From Pararhizobium arenae (lineage in GTDB: Bacteria; Pseudomonadota; Alphaproteobacteria; Rhizobiales; Rhizobiaceae): a stretch of DNA of 64,000 nt. Made by a program: the position numbers and the translations under genes. Of this stretch, positions 1 to 7,173 are shown piece after piece (position 1 is the first letter of the stretch; each line of letters opens with the position of its first letter). The notes beneath the pieces were generated by a model. That model made no database searches and was not told where the DNA came from. It saw only the letters and a program-made list of their open reading frames with translations. Location of the stretch: contig NZ_MOOY01000005.1 of assembly GCF_001931685.1 (NCBI RefSeq), positions 69,106 to 133,105 on the forward strand. Reading direction: 5' to 3'.

Positions 1-30
1 TTTTTTAATGATACGGCGACCACCGAGATC
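1..30. other. Illumina P5 adapter sequence fused to contig end
   Basis: Bases 7-30 are identical to the first 24 bases of the Illumina P5 flow-cell oligo, and bases 1-6 are poly-T. The last 12 bases of that match (19-30) also fit the cobI reading frame (codons for Thr-Thr-Glu-Ile, followed by Asp-Lys). The simplest reading is that an adapter or primer annealed to, or was joined at, a genomic site that happens to end in the same 12 bases. Bases 1-18 should be treated as non-genomic; bases 19-30 are probably shared by both. Confidence 0.88.
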
Positions 31-549
31 GACAAGCATCACGACGACTACAAATCCAGCATCACCGGCTTCTATGATGCTTCGGCGCAGGCGGTGGCGG
101 CGCATCTCGACGCCGGGCGCACCGTTGCCGTCCTGAGCGAGGGCGATCCCCTGTTCTATGGCTCGTACATGCACCTGCATGTGCGGCTTGCCGGGCGCTT
201 CAACACCGATGTCATTCCGGGCATCACCGCGATGTCCGGCTGCTGGTCTCTGGCGGGCGTGCCGATCGTGCAAGGCGATGATGTTTTGTCCGTCCTGCCC
301 GGCACGATGGCGGAAGCCGAGCTTGGCCGCAGGCTGCTCGATACGGAAGCGGCCGTGATCATGAAGGTCGGCCGTAATCTTCCAAAGATTCGCCGTGCTC
401 TCGCTGCGGCCGGGCGCCTGGAACAGGCGCTTTATGTCGAGCGCGGCACCATGGCGAATTCGGCGCTGTCGCGGCTTGCCGAAAAAGAGAACGACGAAGC
501 GCCCTATTTCTCGCTGGTGCTGGTGCCCGGCTGGAAGGACAAGCCATGA
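1..549 (+). CDS. cobI: Precorrin-2 C(20)-methyltransferase, 5'-truncated
   Basis: C-terminal part of CobI, which adds the C-20 methyl group to precorrin-2 using S-adenosylmethionine in the aerobic cobalamin pathway. The frame is open from base 1 but only codons from about base 19 are genomic, leaving about 177 residues of a family usually near 240-250. Visible are the tetrapyrrole-methylase signature around LSEGDPLFYGS and the later PGITAMSG stretch that lines the SAM pocket. The missing N-terminus is an assembly edge, not a biological truncation. The stop overlaps the cobJ start by four bases (ATGA), so the two are translationally coupled. Confidence 0.9.
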   Translation, partial: FFNDTATTEIDKHHDDYKSSITGFYDASAQAVAAHLDAGRTVAVLSEGDPLFYGSYMHLHVRLAGRFNTDVIPGITAMSGCWSLAGVPIVQGDDVLSVLPGTMAEAELGRRLLDTEAAVIMKVGRNLPKIRRALAAAGRLEQALYVERGTMANSALSRLAEKENDEAPYFSLVLVPGWKDKP

Positions 550-1310
550 GCGGCAAGCTTTACGTCATCGGCACTGGGCCGGGCGGCGCGCAGCAGATGA
601 CGCCGGAGACACGGGCAGCAGTGGAAGCGTCCGACGATTTCCTGGGCTACGGCCCCTATCTCGACCGGTTGGCGCTCAGGTCGGATCAGAACCACATCGC
701 TTCCGACAATCGCGAAGAGCTGGACCGTGCCTGCGCGGCGTTGAAGCTTGCCGCGTCGGGCCGCAAGGTGTGCGTCGTGTCCGGTGGCGATCCGGGTGTG
801 TTTGCCATGGCGGCTGCCGTCTGCGAAGCGATCGATGGCGGGCCGGAGGAATGGCGATCGATCGATCTTACGATTCTGCCCGGCGTGACGGCGATGCTGG
901 CGGTTGCAGCTTGCGTCGGCGCTCCGCTCGGGCATGATTTCTGCGCGATCTCGCTGTCCGACAATCTGAAGCCCTGGGATGTCATCACACGACGGTTGCG
1001 GTTGATGGCCGAGGCGGGCATGGTGATCGCGCTCTATAATCCGATCAGCAAGGCGCGGCCGTGGCAGCTCGGGGAGGCTTTGTCTTTGTTGCGGGAGACC
1101 TTGCCGGGCGAGACGCCGGTGATCTTCGGTCGGGCCGCAGGGCGGCCGGACGAGCGGATGCAGATCATGCCGCTTGGCGAGGCGGATGCTTCGAAGGCCG
1201 ATATGGCAACCTGCGTCATCATCGGCTCGCCCGAGACGCGGCTGATCGAGCGAGCCGGCCAGGCGCCGCTCGTCTATACGCCGCGCTTCATCACCAGGGA
1301 GAGTGCGTGA
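546..1310 (+). CDS. cobJ: Precorrin-3B C(17)-methyltransferase
   Basis: 254-residue CobJ, which methylates C-17 of precorrin-3B and drives ring contraction. The N-terminal GTGPGG motif (about residues 8-13), the VSGGDPGVFAMA motif (about 78-89) and the LPGVTAMLA stretch are the tetrapyrrole-methylase SAM-binding elements. Length is normal for a stand-alone CobJ. The ATG lies inside the cobI stop, so it belongs to the same cob transcript. Its 3' end overlaps the 3' end of the oppositely transcribed cobK by 37 bases. Confidence 0.93.
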   Translation: MSGKLYVIGTGPGGAQQMTPETRAAVEASDDFLGYGPYLDRLALRSDQNHIASDNREELDRACAALKLAASGRKVCVVSGGDPGVFAMAAAVCEAIDGGPEEWRSIDLTILPGVTAMLAVAACVGAPLGHDFCAISLSDNLKPWDVITRRLRLMAEAGMVIALYNPISKARPWQLGEALSLLRETLPGETPVIFGRAAGRPDERMQIMPLGEADASKADMATCVIIGSPETRLIERAGQAPLVYTPRFITRESA

Positions 1311-2038
1311 TCGATAGCCAGAAGCGCCTCGGAAACGGTGCCGACCGTCTGCACATCAGGTGTGGCTTTGCGCTCGACCATGATCACCGGCAGGCCCAGT
1401 CTGCGCGCGGCTGCGATCTTGCCATAAGTGGCATCGCCACCGCTGTTCTTCGTGACCACGACGTCGATGCGGTTTTCGACGAGCAAACGGTGCTCATCCG
1501 CTTCGGCGAAGGGGCCGGCGGAGAGGATGTAGCTGACATCGGGCAGGTCGAGCGCCCGGGTGACGGGATCGACGCTGCGCACGAGGTAGCTGTGCTGCGG
1601 TGCGGCTTCGAAATAAAAGGCCTCTTGCCGGCCGATGGCGAGGAAGACACGCCTTGGTATGTCGCCGAGAGCGGTAACGGCTTCAGGCATGGTGGCAACG
1701 CTTGTCCAGCGGTCGCCTTTCAGCCGTTCCCACGCAGGTCGGCGCAGGGCAATGAGCGGTGTGCCGGCGAGATGGGATGCCTCGGCGGCATTGGCGGAGA
1801 TTCGGGCGGCGAAGGGATGAGTGGCGTCGATCATCAGGTCGATCCGATGTTCGCGCAGATAGGCAGCCAGTCCTTCCACGCCCCCAAAGCCGCCGCTGCG
1901 AACCGGAACGGGCTGCGCCATCGGCGTTTCCGTACGACCTGCGAGCGACAGGGTGATATCGCAATCGCCTCTTTCGGCCAGTTTTTCGGCCAGCCGGCGG
2001 GATTCCGTCGTGCCGCCAAGGATCAGGATATGGGGCAT
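1274..2038 (-). CDS. cobK: Precorrin-6A reductase
   Basis: 254 residues starting MPHILILGGTTESRRLAEKL, the Rossmann-like NADPH-binding start of CobK/CbiJ, which reduces precorrin-6A to precorrin-6B. The motif ILGGTTE and the central IDATHPFA are family hallmarks. Longer upstream frames exist, but this ATG gives the family length and N-terminus. The gene is reversed relative to the rest of the cluster: its ATG overlaps the cobL ATG by two bases (shared CATG at 2036-2039) and its tail overlaps cobJ, so it has no intergenic space on either side. Reversed cobK is, as I recall, also the arrangement in the classical Pseudomonas denitrificans/Sinorhizobium cob cluster. Confidence 0.92.
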   Translation of the reverse strand: MPHILILGGTTESRRLAEKLAERGDCDITLSLAGRTETPMAQPVPVRSGGFGGVEGLAAYLREHRIDLMIDATHPFAARISANAAEASHLAGTPLIALRRPAWERLKGDRWTSVATMPEAVTALGDIPRRVFLAIGRQEAFYFEAAPQHSYLVRSVDPVTRALDLPDVSYILSAGPFAEADEHRLLVENRIDVVVTKNSGGDATYGKIAAARRLGLPVIMVERKATPDVQTVGTVSEALLAIDHALSLVMKRGV

Positions 2039-3269
2039 GGTTGAAACGACATCCTCGGACGGGCGTTGGCTGACGGTTATCGGTATCGGCGAGGATGGTC
2101 TAGCCGGTCTCGGCGACGAGGCCAAGCGGGTGCTTGCGTCGGCTGCTGTCGTCTTCGGCGGCAAGCGGCATATTGCGCTGGCGCAAACGGCGATCACCGG
2201 CGAGAGACGGTGCTGGCTCAGCCCCTTCGAGCGCTCGGTGGATGAGGTCGTGGCGCTGCGCGGCACGCCCGTCGTGGTTCTTGCCTCCGGCGATCCGTTC
2301 TTCTTCGGCGTCGGCGTGACGCTTGGCCGGCGGATCGGGCGCGAGGAGATGCGGGTTATTCCGGCACCCTCCGCCTTTAGCCTTGCGGCCTCGCGCATGG
2401 GTTGGGCGCTGCAGGATACGGTCATGGTTTCGCTGCATGGGCGGCCGCTCGATCTCGTCCGCCCGCATCTGCAGCCGGGCTCGCGGGTGATTGCGCTGAC
2501 CTCGGATGAACAGGGGCCGGAGGAGTTGGCTCGGCTTTTGACCGAAGAGGGTTTCGGCGCCTCGCGACTGACGGTTTTGGAGGCGCTGGGCGGCGAGCGG
2601 GAGCGGGTGACGAGCTTTGTCGCTTCCGCCTTTGCGATCAGCGGCATCGATCCCTTGAATGTCTGCGCAATCGAGGTGCAGGCCGATCAGGATGCGCGGG
2701 TGCTGACCTTGGCCTCGGGGCTGGATGATGGGCTCTTCGAGCATGACGGGCAGATCACCAAGCGCAAAATCCGCGCGGTGACGCTTTCGGCGCTTGCACC
2801 GCGGCGGGGAGAACTGCTGTGGGACATCGGCGGCGGGTCGGGCTCGATCTCGGTCGAATGGATGCTCTGTGATCCGGAAATGCGGGCGATTGCTATAGAG
2901 GCTTCGCCGGAGAGAGCGGCGCGGATTTCGCGCAACGCGGCCCGGTTTGGCGTGCCGGATTTGCGGGTTGTCGTGGGTGCGGCGCCGGCAGCGCTGGAAG
3001 GCTTGCCAGTGCCCGATGCGATTTTCATCGGTGGCGGCGGCAGCGAGGATGGGGTGATGGAAGCCGCGCTTTCTGCCCTTCGTCTCGGTGGGCGGCTGGT
3101 TGCCAATGCTGTCACGACCGAGATGGAGGTGGTGCTGCTTGCCTGTCAGGCGAAGCTCGGCGGCAGCCTGACCCGTATCGAGATTGCCCGCGCGAGCCCG
3201 GTCGGCAGCATGACGGGGTGGAAGCCGGCGATGCCGGTGACGCAATGGACCTGGGTGAAGCCCGTTTGA
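2037..3269 (+). CDS. cobL: Precorrin-6Y C(5,15)-methyltransferase (decarboxylating)
   Basis: 410-residue fusion of a CbiE-like methylase (about residues 8-205; GIGEDGLAGL and ASGDPFFFGVG motifs) and a CbiT-like Rossmann methyltransferase (about 235-400; DIGGGSGSISVEW motif). CobL methylates C-5 and C-15 of precorrin-6B and removes the C-12 acetate carboxyl. The frame is open further upstream, but the ATG at 2037 begins directly before the first conserved beta-strand and removes the long overlap with cobK. It lies in the cob operon, 32 bases before cobM. Confidence 0.93.
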   Translation: MVETTSSDGRWLTVIGIGEDGLAGLGDEAKRVLASAAVVFGGKRHIALAQTAITGERRCWLSPFERSVDEVVALRGTPVVVLASGDPFFFGVGVTLGRRIGREEMRVIPAPSAFSLAASRMGWALQDTVMVSLHGRPLDLVRPHLQPGSRVIALTSDEQGPEELARLLTEEGFGASRLTVLEALGGERERVTSFVASAFAISGIDPLNVCAIEVQADQDARVLTLASGLDDGLFEHDGQITKRKIRAVTLSALAPRRGELLWDIGGGSGSISVEWMLCDPEMRAIAIEASPERAARISRNAARFGVPDLRVVVGAAPAALEGLPVPDAIFIGGGGSEDGVMEAALSALRLGGRLVANAVTTEMEVVLLACQAKLGGSLTRIEIARASPVGSMTGWKPAMPVTQWTWVKPV

Positions 3270-3301
3270 GATGAGGACCGCCTCGGCGGAGAGGAACGAT
3301 C

Positions 3302-4066
3302 ATGACAGTGCATTTCATCGGCGCAGGCCCTGGTGCTGCAGACCTTATCACGGTGCGCGGACGCGATCTGATCGCCCGCTGCCCGGTCTGCCTCTATGCG
3401 GGTTCGATCGTTTCGCCTGAGCTTCTGCAATATTGCCCGCAAGGCGCGCGCATCATCGATACCGCGCCGATGTCACTGGACGAGATCGAGGCGGAATATG
3501 TGCGCGCCGCTGAAGCCGGCGAGGATGTGGCGCGGCTGCATTCGGGCGATCTCTCGGTCTGGAGCGCGGTGGCCGAACAGATCCGTCGGCTGGACGCGCG
3601 CGGTATCGACTACACGATGACGCCGGGTGTACCGTCCTTTGCTGCGGCGGCAAGCGCCCTTGGAAGGGAGCTGACCATTCCCGCCGTTGCCCAGAGCCTT
3701 GTGCTCACCCGCGTCTCCGGCCGTGCCTCGCCGATGCCGAATGCCGAGACGCTTGCCGGTTTCGGCGCAACGGGGGCGACGCTTGCCATTCATCTGGCGA
3801 TCCATGCGTTGGATCAGGTGGTGGAAGAATTGACGCCGCTTTACGGAGCAGATTGCCCGGTGGCGATCGTCGTCAAGGCGTCATGGCCGGACGAGCGCAT
3901 CCTGCGCGGCACGCTCGGGGATATACAAGCGAAGGTCGCGGCCGATCCTATCGAGCGCACGGCCCTGATCTTCGTCGGCCGTTCGCTGGCATCCAGCGAT
4001 TTCCGGGAAAGCTCCCTTTACGACCCGGCCTATCAGCGACGTTTCCGAGGACGGGATAGCTTTTAG
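3302..4066 (+). CDS. cobM: Precorrin-4 C(11)-methyltransferase
   Basis: 254 residues. The start [20 protein letters not shown] carries the GAGPG motif and the middle has [10 protein letters not shown] and [11 protein letters not shown], the SAM-binding elements of the CobM/CbiF family, which methylates C-11 of precorrin-4. A purine-rich GGAGAGGA precedes the ATG. This is the last cob gene in the window. Its stop overlaps the stop of phaG on the other strand by four bases, and I see no terminator hairpin between these convergent operons. Confidence 0.93.
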   Translation: MTVHFIGAGPGAADLITVRGRDLIARCPVCLYAGSIVSPELLQYCPQGARIIDTAPMSLDEIEAEYVRAAEAGEDVARLHSGDLSVWSAVAEQIRRLDARGIDYTMTPGVPSFAAAASALGRELTIPAVAQSLVLTRVSGRASPMPNAETLAGFGATGATLAIHLAIHALDQVVEELTPLYGADCPVAIVVKASWPDERILRGTLGDIQAKVAADPIERTALIFVGRSLASSDFRESSLYDPAYQRRFRGRDSF

Positions 4067-4452
4067 ACGCCGGCACCCTTATCGAGTTCTGGATCAAGGG
4101 CTTCACCTAGGGGTTTCGAAGGGACGTCGTTCTTGCTCTCGAAGCGGTCGCGGTAAAGCGCCGATTGCCCCAACATCATCAGGGTGACCGGCGTGGTCAG
4201 AACCACGAAGGACACGATCAGAACCTCGTGAAAAATCCAGCGGCTCTGGAGAACGGCAAAACAGATCATCGAGGCAAGACTGATGAGCAGCACGCCGCCG
4301 CTGGCAGCAAGCGTCGGCGCGTGCAGGCGGCTGTAGAAGGTATCGAGCTTCAACAGGCCGAGTGCGCCGATGAGTGTCAGGCCCGAGCCTGCCAGCAGCA
4401 ACAGGCAGACGATCATGGCAGCCCAGACGGGAAGGTCGGTGACATAGCTCAT
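4063..4452 (-). CDS. phaG: Mrp/Pha antiporter subunit G
   Basis: 129 residues, MnhG/PhaG family, small subunit of the multi-subunit Mrp-type cation/proton antiporter in the inner membrane. Three hydrophobic segments (about residues 8-30, 40-62, 65-88) match the family; the loop [12 protein letters not shown] after the first span is characteristic. It is the last gene of phaABCDEFG, and its ATG overlaps the end of phaF. The charged tail after residue 100 is longer than in many homologues. Confidence 0.9.
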   Translation of the reverse strand: MSYVTDLPVWAAMIVCLLLLAGSGLTLIGALGLLKLDTFYSRLHAPTLAASGGVLLISLASMICFAVLQSRWIFHEVLIVSFVVLTTPVTLMMLGQSALYRDRFESKNDVPSKPLGEALDPELDKGAGV

Positions 4453-4730
4453 TCGATCACCTCGCCGCGCATCAGGAACTTGGCAAATGCGATGGAAGAG
4501 ACGAAACCGAGTAGGGCGATGATCAATGCCGCCTCGAAATAAATCGTATTGGCCGTGCGGATGCCGAAGGTGACCAGCAACAGCATGGCGATGATATAGA
4601 GCGCATCGAGGCCCAGGATGCGATCCTGTGCGCGAGGACCACGCACCATGCGATAGAGCGCGCAGCCCATGGCGAGCGTCAGAAGGATCTGCGACACGAG
4701 GATCGTCCAGATGATCAGCAGTTCGCTCAT
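4449..4730 (-). CDS. phaF: Mrp/Pha antiporter subunit F
   Basis: 93 residues with three predicted membrane spans, MnhF/PhaF family. The RMVRGPRAQDRILGLDAL stretch between spans one and two is the conserved family loop. Start and stop each overlap the neighbouring gene by four bases (ATGA with phaE, and with phaG), indicating tight coupling in the antiporter operon. Confidence 0.9.
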   Translation of the reverse strand: MSELLIIWTILVSQILLTLAMGCALYRMVRGPRAQDRILGLDALYIIAMLLLVTFGIRTANTIYFEAALIIALLGFVSSIAFAKFLMRGEVIE

Positions 4731-5215
4731 CCGAAAATCTCCTTCAATGGCGTGACATAGCGCCTTGTGATGAGGTCGATCCAGTATTGCTCGTTTTCGA
4801 GATCGAGCACATGGAGCGTCAGAAGTTTGGTCTGCCGGTCATGTTCCAGCCAGGCGGTGCCCGGGGTTGCCGTCAGGATGCAGGCGAGCATGGCGAGCGC
4901 GTTTTCGTCTTCCAATTCGATTTTCATCGTCAGGAAGCCGGAGTTCAGCGGACGTCGGCCAGCCCGAAGGATCACCATCATCACTGCCATGTTCGAGCGG
5001 AAGACGTCGACCGCGATATGGGCTGCAAGCGGCAGGAACAGGCGTGTCCGACGCAGCACCGATTTGTGCGGCTTCAGATTGGCCATGATCCAGACGAGCA
5101 GGGCCGAGAGGATCGAGCCCAGGATGATCTGCCCGACGGACAATGACTGGTTTATCAGCAGCCAGACAGTCAGAAGGCCGAAGAACAGCAGCGGATAGGG
5201 AAGCCAGACGCGCAT
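4727..5215 (-). CDS. phaE: Mrp/Pha antiporter subunit E
   Basis: 162 residues, MnhE/PhaE family. Two or three N-terminal hydrophobic segments (about residues 5-50) are followed by a soluble domain containing TPGTAWLEHD, a conserved element of this subunit. Overlaps phaF by four bases and starts four bases after the phaD stop. Part of the Mrp-type complex that couples cation efflux to proton entry. Confidence 0.9.
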   Translation of the reverse strand: MRVWLPYPLLFFGLLTVWLLINQSLSVGQIILGSILSALLVWIMANLKPHKSVLRRTRLFLPLAAHIAVDVFRSNMAVMMVILRAGRRPLNSGFLTMKIELEDENALAMLACILTATPGTAWLEHDRQTKLLTLHVLDLENEQYWIDLITRRYVTPLKEIFG

Positions 5216-5219
5216 CGGC

Positions 5220-6833
5220 TTACTCCTTTCCGACCTGCGGGGCGGACATGACCCGCCCGGTGTAATGCTGCGGTTCGGTCAGGAACTTGGCCGTCGTGTC
5301 CATGAAACGCATGGCAGGCCCGGCCTGGATGCTGAGGAAGAGGCAGGCGGCCAGAAGAACCAGGACTGGCGTGATCTCGATGAGATAAACGCGCGGGATG
5401 GTGCCTTCGATCGAGTTCCAGAAGGTGCGGATACCGATACGGTTCATGGCGATCATGGCGGCGAGACCGGAGACGATCAGCAGCGTCACATAGGTCCACT
5501 GCGCCCCGGTGATCGCGCTTGCGCCGGCATTTTCCGGATCGAAGAGGCCGTGAAGGATTGCGAATTTCGCCAGGAACCCGGAGAGAGGCGGCAGGCCGGC
5601 GAGAAGCACCGCGCAGACGCAGAAACACAGGCCAAGCACCGCGACCGTGCCGGGAACGGCCTCACCCTCTTCCTTTTCCGCCTCATCCTCGTCGCCATCG
5701 CCATAGGCTTCCATCGTCACGGCAAGAACGTCGGCGCCGGCGTCGCGGGCGCGCTCCACCAGTTCGATCAAAAGGAAGAAGGCGCAGATCGTGATCGTGG
5801 AACTGACGAGATAAAACAGCGCCCCGCCGATGACGTCGGGGCCGCCGATGCCGATGGCGGCAAGCAGCGTGCCGGAAGAGACGAGCACGCAGTAGCCCGC
5901 AAGCCGCCCCATTGCCTGAGAGGCGAGCACGCCGATGGCGCCGAAGCCAATGGTGAGCATGCCGCCGTAGAGAAGAACAGCCTGCCCGAAGCCGGTTGAA
6001 TTTCCGCCCTCGGCACCGAAGAACAGCAGCGACAGGCGCAGGAGGATGTAGACGCCGACCTTGGTCAGGATCGCGAAGATCGCAGCGACGGGCGGTGTCG
6101 CTGCCGAATATGTGTTCGGAAGCCAGAAGCCGAGCGGCCACATGCCGGCCTTGACCAGAAACGCGATGCCAAGGATGGCCGCACCCGTTTCCATCAGCAT
6201 GCGGTTTTCGCCGCTCAGGCCAGCGATCCGCATAGCAAGATCAGCCATGTTGAGCGTGCCGGTCGCGCCATAGATCAGGCTGACGCCGATCAGGAACAGC
6301 GAGGAGGCGACGAGGTTGATGGCGATATAGTGGAGCCCGGCCTTCACACGCAGTTGCCCCGAGCCATGCAGCAGCAAACCATAGGAGGCAGCCAGCATCA
6401 TTTCGAAAAAGACGAACAGGTTGAAGAGGTCGCCGGTCAGGAAAGCGCCGTTGAGGCCGGCCAGCATCAGCTGGAACAGCGAGTGAAAATGCGAACCTGC
6501 CTTATGCCAGCGTGCCATGGCGAAGACCTGGGCGGCCATGGCAAGGAAGCTTGCCAGAACCAGCATCAGTGCCGAAAGACGATCGAGTACCAGCACGATA
6601 CCGAAAGGCGCCGGCCAGTTGCCGAGCAGATAAACGCCCGCTCCCGGCGCGTCGGCACCGAAGCCGCCGGCCCGGTTGAGAAGAAAGACGGAGATTCCGA
6701 AGACAAGGGCCGTCGAGCAAAAGCCGATGATGCCCTTGGTCACACGCTCGCGCTCGTCGATCGGAATGATCGCGGCACCCGTCAGAAGCGGCAGCAGTAT
6801 CGGCAGGATGATCAGATGTTGAACCCAGCTCAT
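5220..6833 (-). CDS. phaD: Mrp/Pha antiporter subunit D
   Basis: 537 residues from the ATG at 6833 (MSWVQHLIILPILLPLLTG); an in-frame ATG eight codons earlier would overlap phaC, so the later one is preferred. Polytopic, about 14 spans, of the NADH:quinone oxidoreductase subunit M/N family. The FLTGDLFNLFVFFEMM and KAGMWPLGFWLPNTYSAATPP stretches hold the acidic residue and lysine used in proton translocation. An acidic cytoplasmic insert around residues 375-395 (EDEAEKEEGEA) is unusual among PhaD/MrpD proteins as I know them. Confidence 0.9.
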   Translation of the reverse strand: MSWVQHLIILPILLPLLTGAAIIPIDERERVTKGIIGFCSTALVFGISVFLLNRAGGFGADAPGAGVYLLGNWPAPFGIVLVLDRLSALMLVLASFLAMAAQVFAMARWHKAGSHFHSLFQLMLAGLNGAFLTGDLFNLFVFFEMMLAASYGLLLHGSGQLRVKAGLHYIAINLVASSLFLIGVSLIYGATGTLNMADLAMRIAGLSGENRMLMETGAAILGIAFLVKAGMWPLGFWLPNTYSAATPPVAAIFAILTKVGVYILLRLSLLFFGAEGGNSTGFGQAVLLYGGMLTIGFGAIGVLASQAMGRLAGYCVLVSSGTLLAAIGIGGPDVIGGALFYLVSSTITICAFFLLIELVERARDAGADVLAVTMEAYGDGDEDEAEKEEGEAVPGTVAVLGLCFCVCAVLLAGLPPLSGFLAKFAILHGLFDPENAGASAITGAQWTYVTLLIVSGLAAMIAMNRIGIRTFWNSIEGTIPRVYLIEITPVLVLLAACLFLSIQAGPAMRFMDTTAKFLTEPQHYTGRVMSAPQVGKE

Positions 6834-6837
6834 GCGA

Positions 6838-7173
6838 TCACTCCCGGCCATCCACATGGTCGGTGCCGGTCAGGCCGCGCGACGCCAGGAGAACGACGAG
6901 AAACAGCGCGGTCATGGCAAAGCCGATGACGATCGCCGTCAGAACGAGCGCTTGAGGAATAGGGTCCGTGTGGGTCAGCAAACCGCCGGCGCCACCTTTC
7001 TCCAAAACCGGCGGTGCGTTGATGCGCAGACGGCCCATGCCGAAGATGAACAGGTTGACGGCATAGGACAACAGCGAAAGGCCGATGACGACCTGATAGG
7101 TACGGGGGCGAAAAAGCAGCCAGACGCCGGATGCGGTCAGAACGCCGATGGCGACGGAGAGAACGAGTTCCAT
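6838..7173 (-). CDS. phaC: Mrp/Pha antiporter subunit C
   Basis: 111 residues with three spans, MnhC/PhaC family, homologous to NuoK. RTYQVVIGLSLLSYAVNLF (span two) and DPIPQALVLTAIVIGFA (span three) are typical. The frame continues open far upstream, but this ATG overlaps the phaAB stop (ATGA) and gives the family length. C-terminal acidic tail GTDHVDGRE. Confidence 0.92.
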   Translation of the reverse strand: MELVLSVAIGVLTASGVWLLFRPRTYQVVIGLSLLSYAVNLFIFGMGRLRINAPPVLEKGGAGGLLTHTDPIPQALVLTAIVIGFAMTALFLVVLLASRGLTGTDHVDGRE

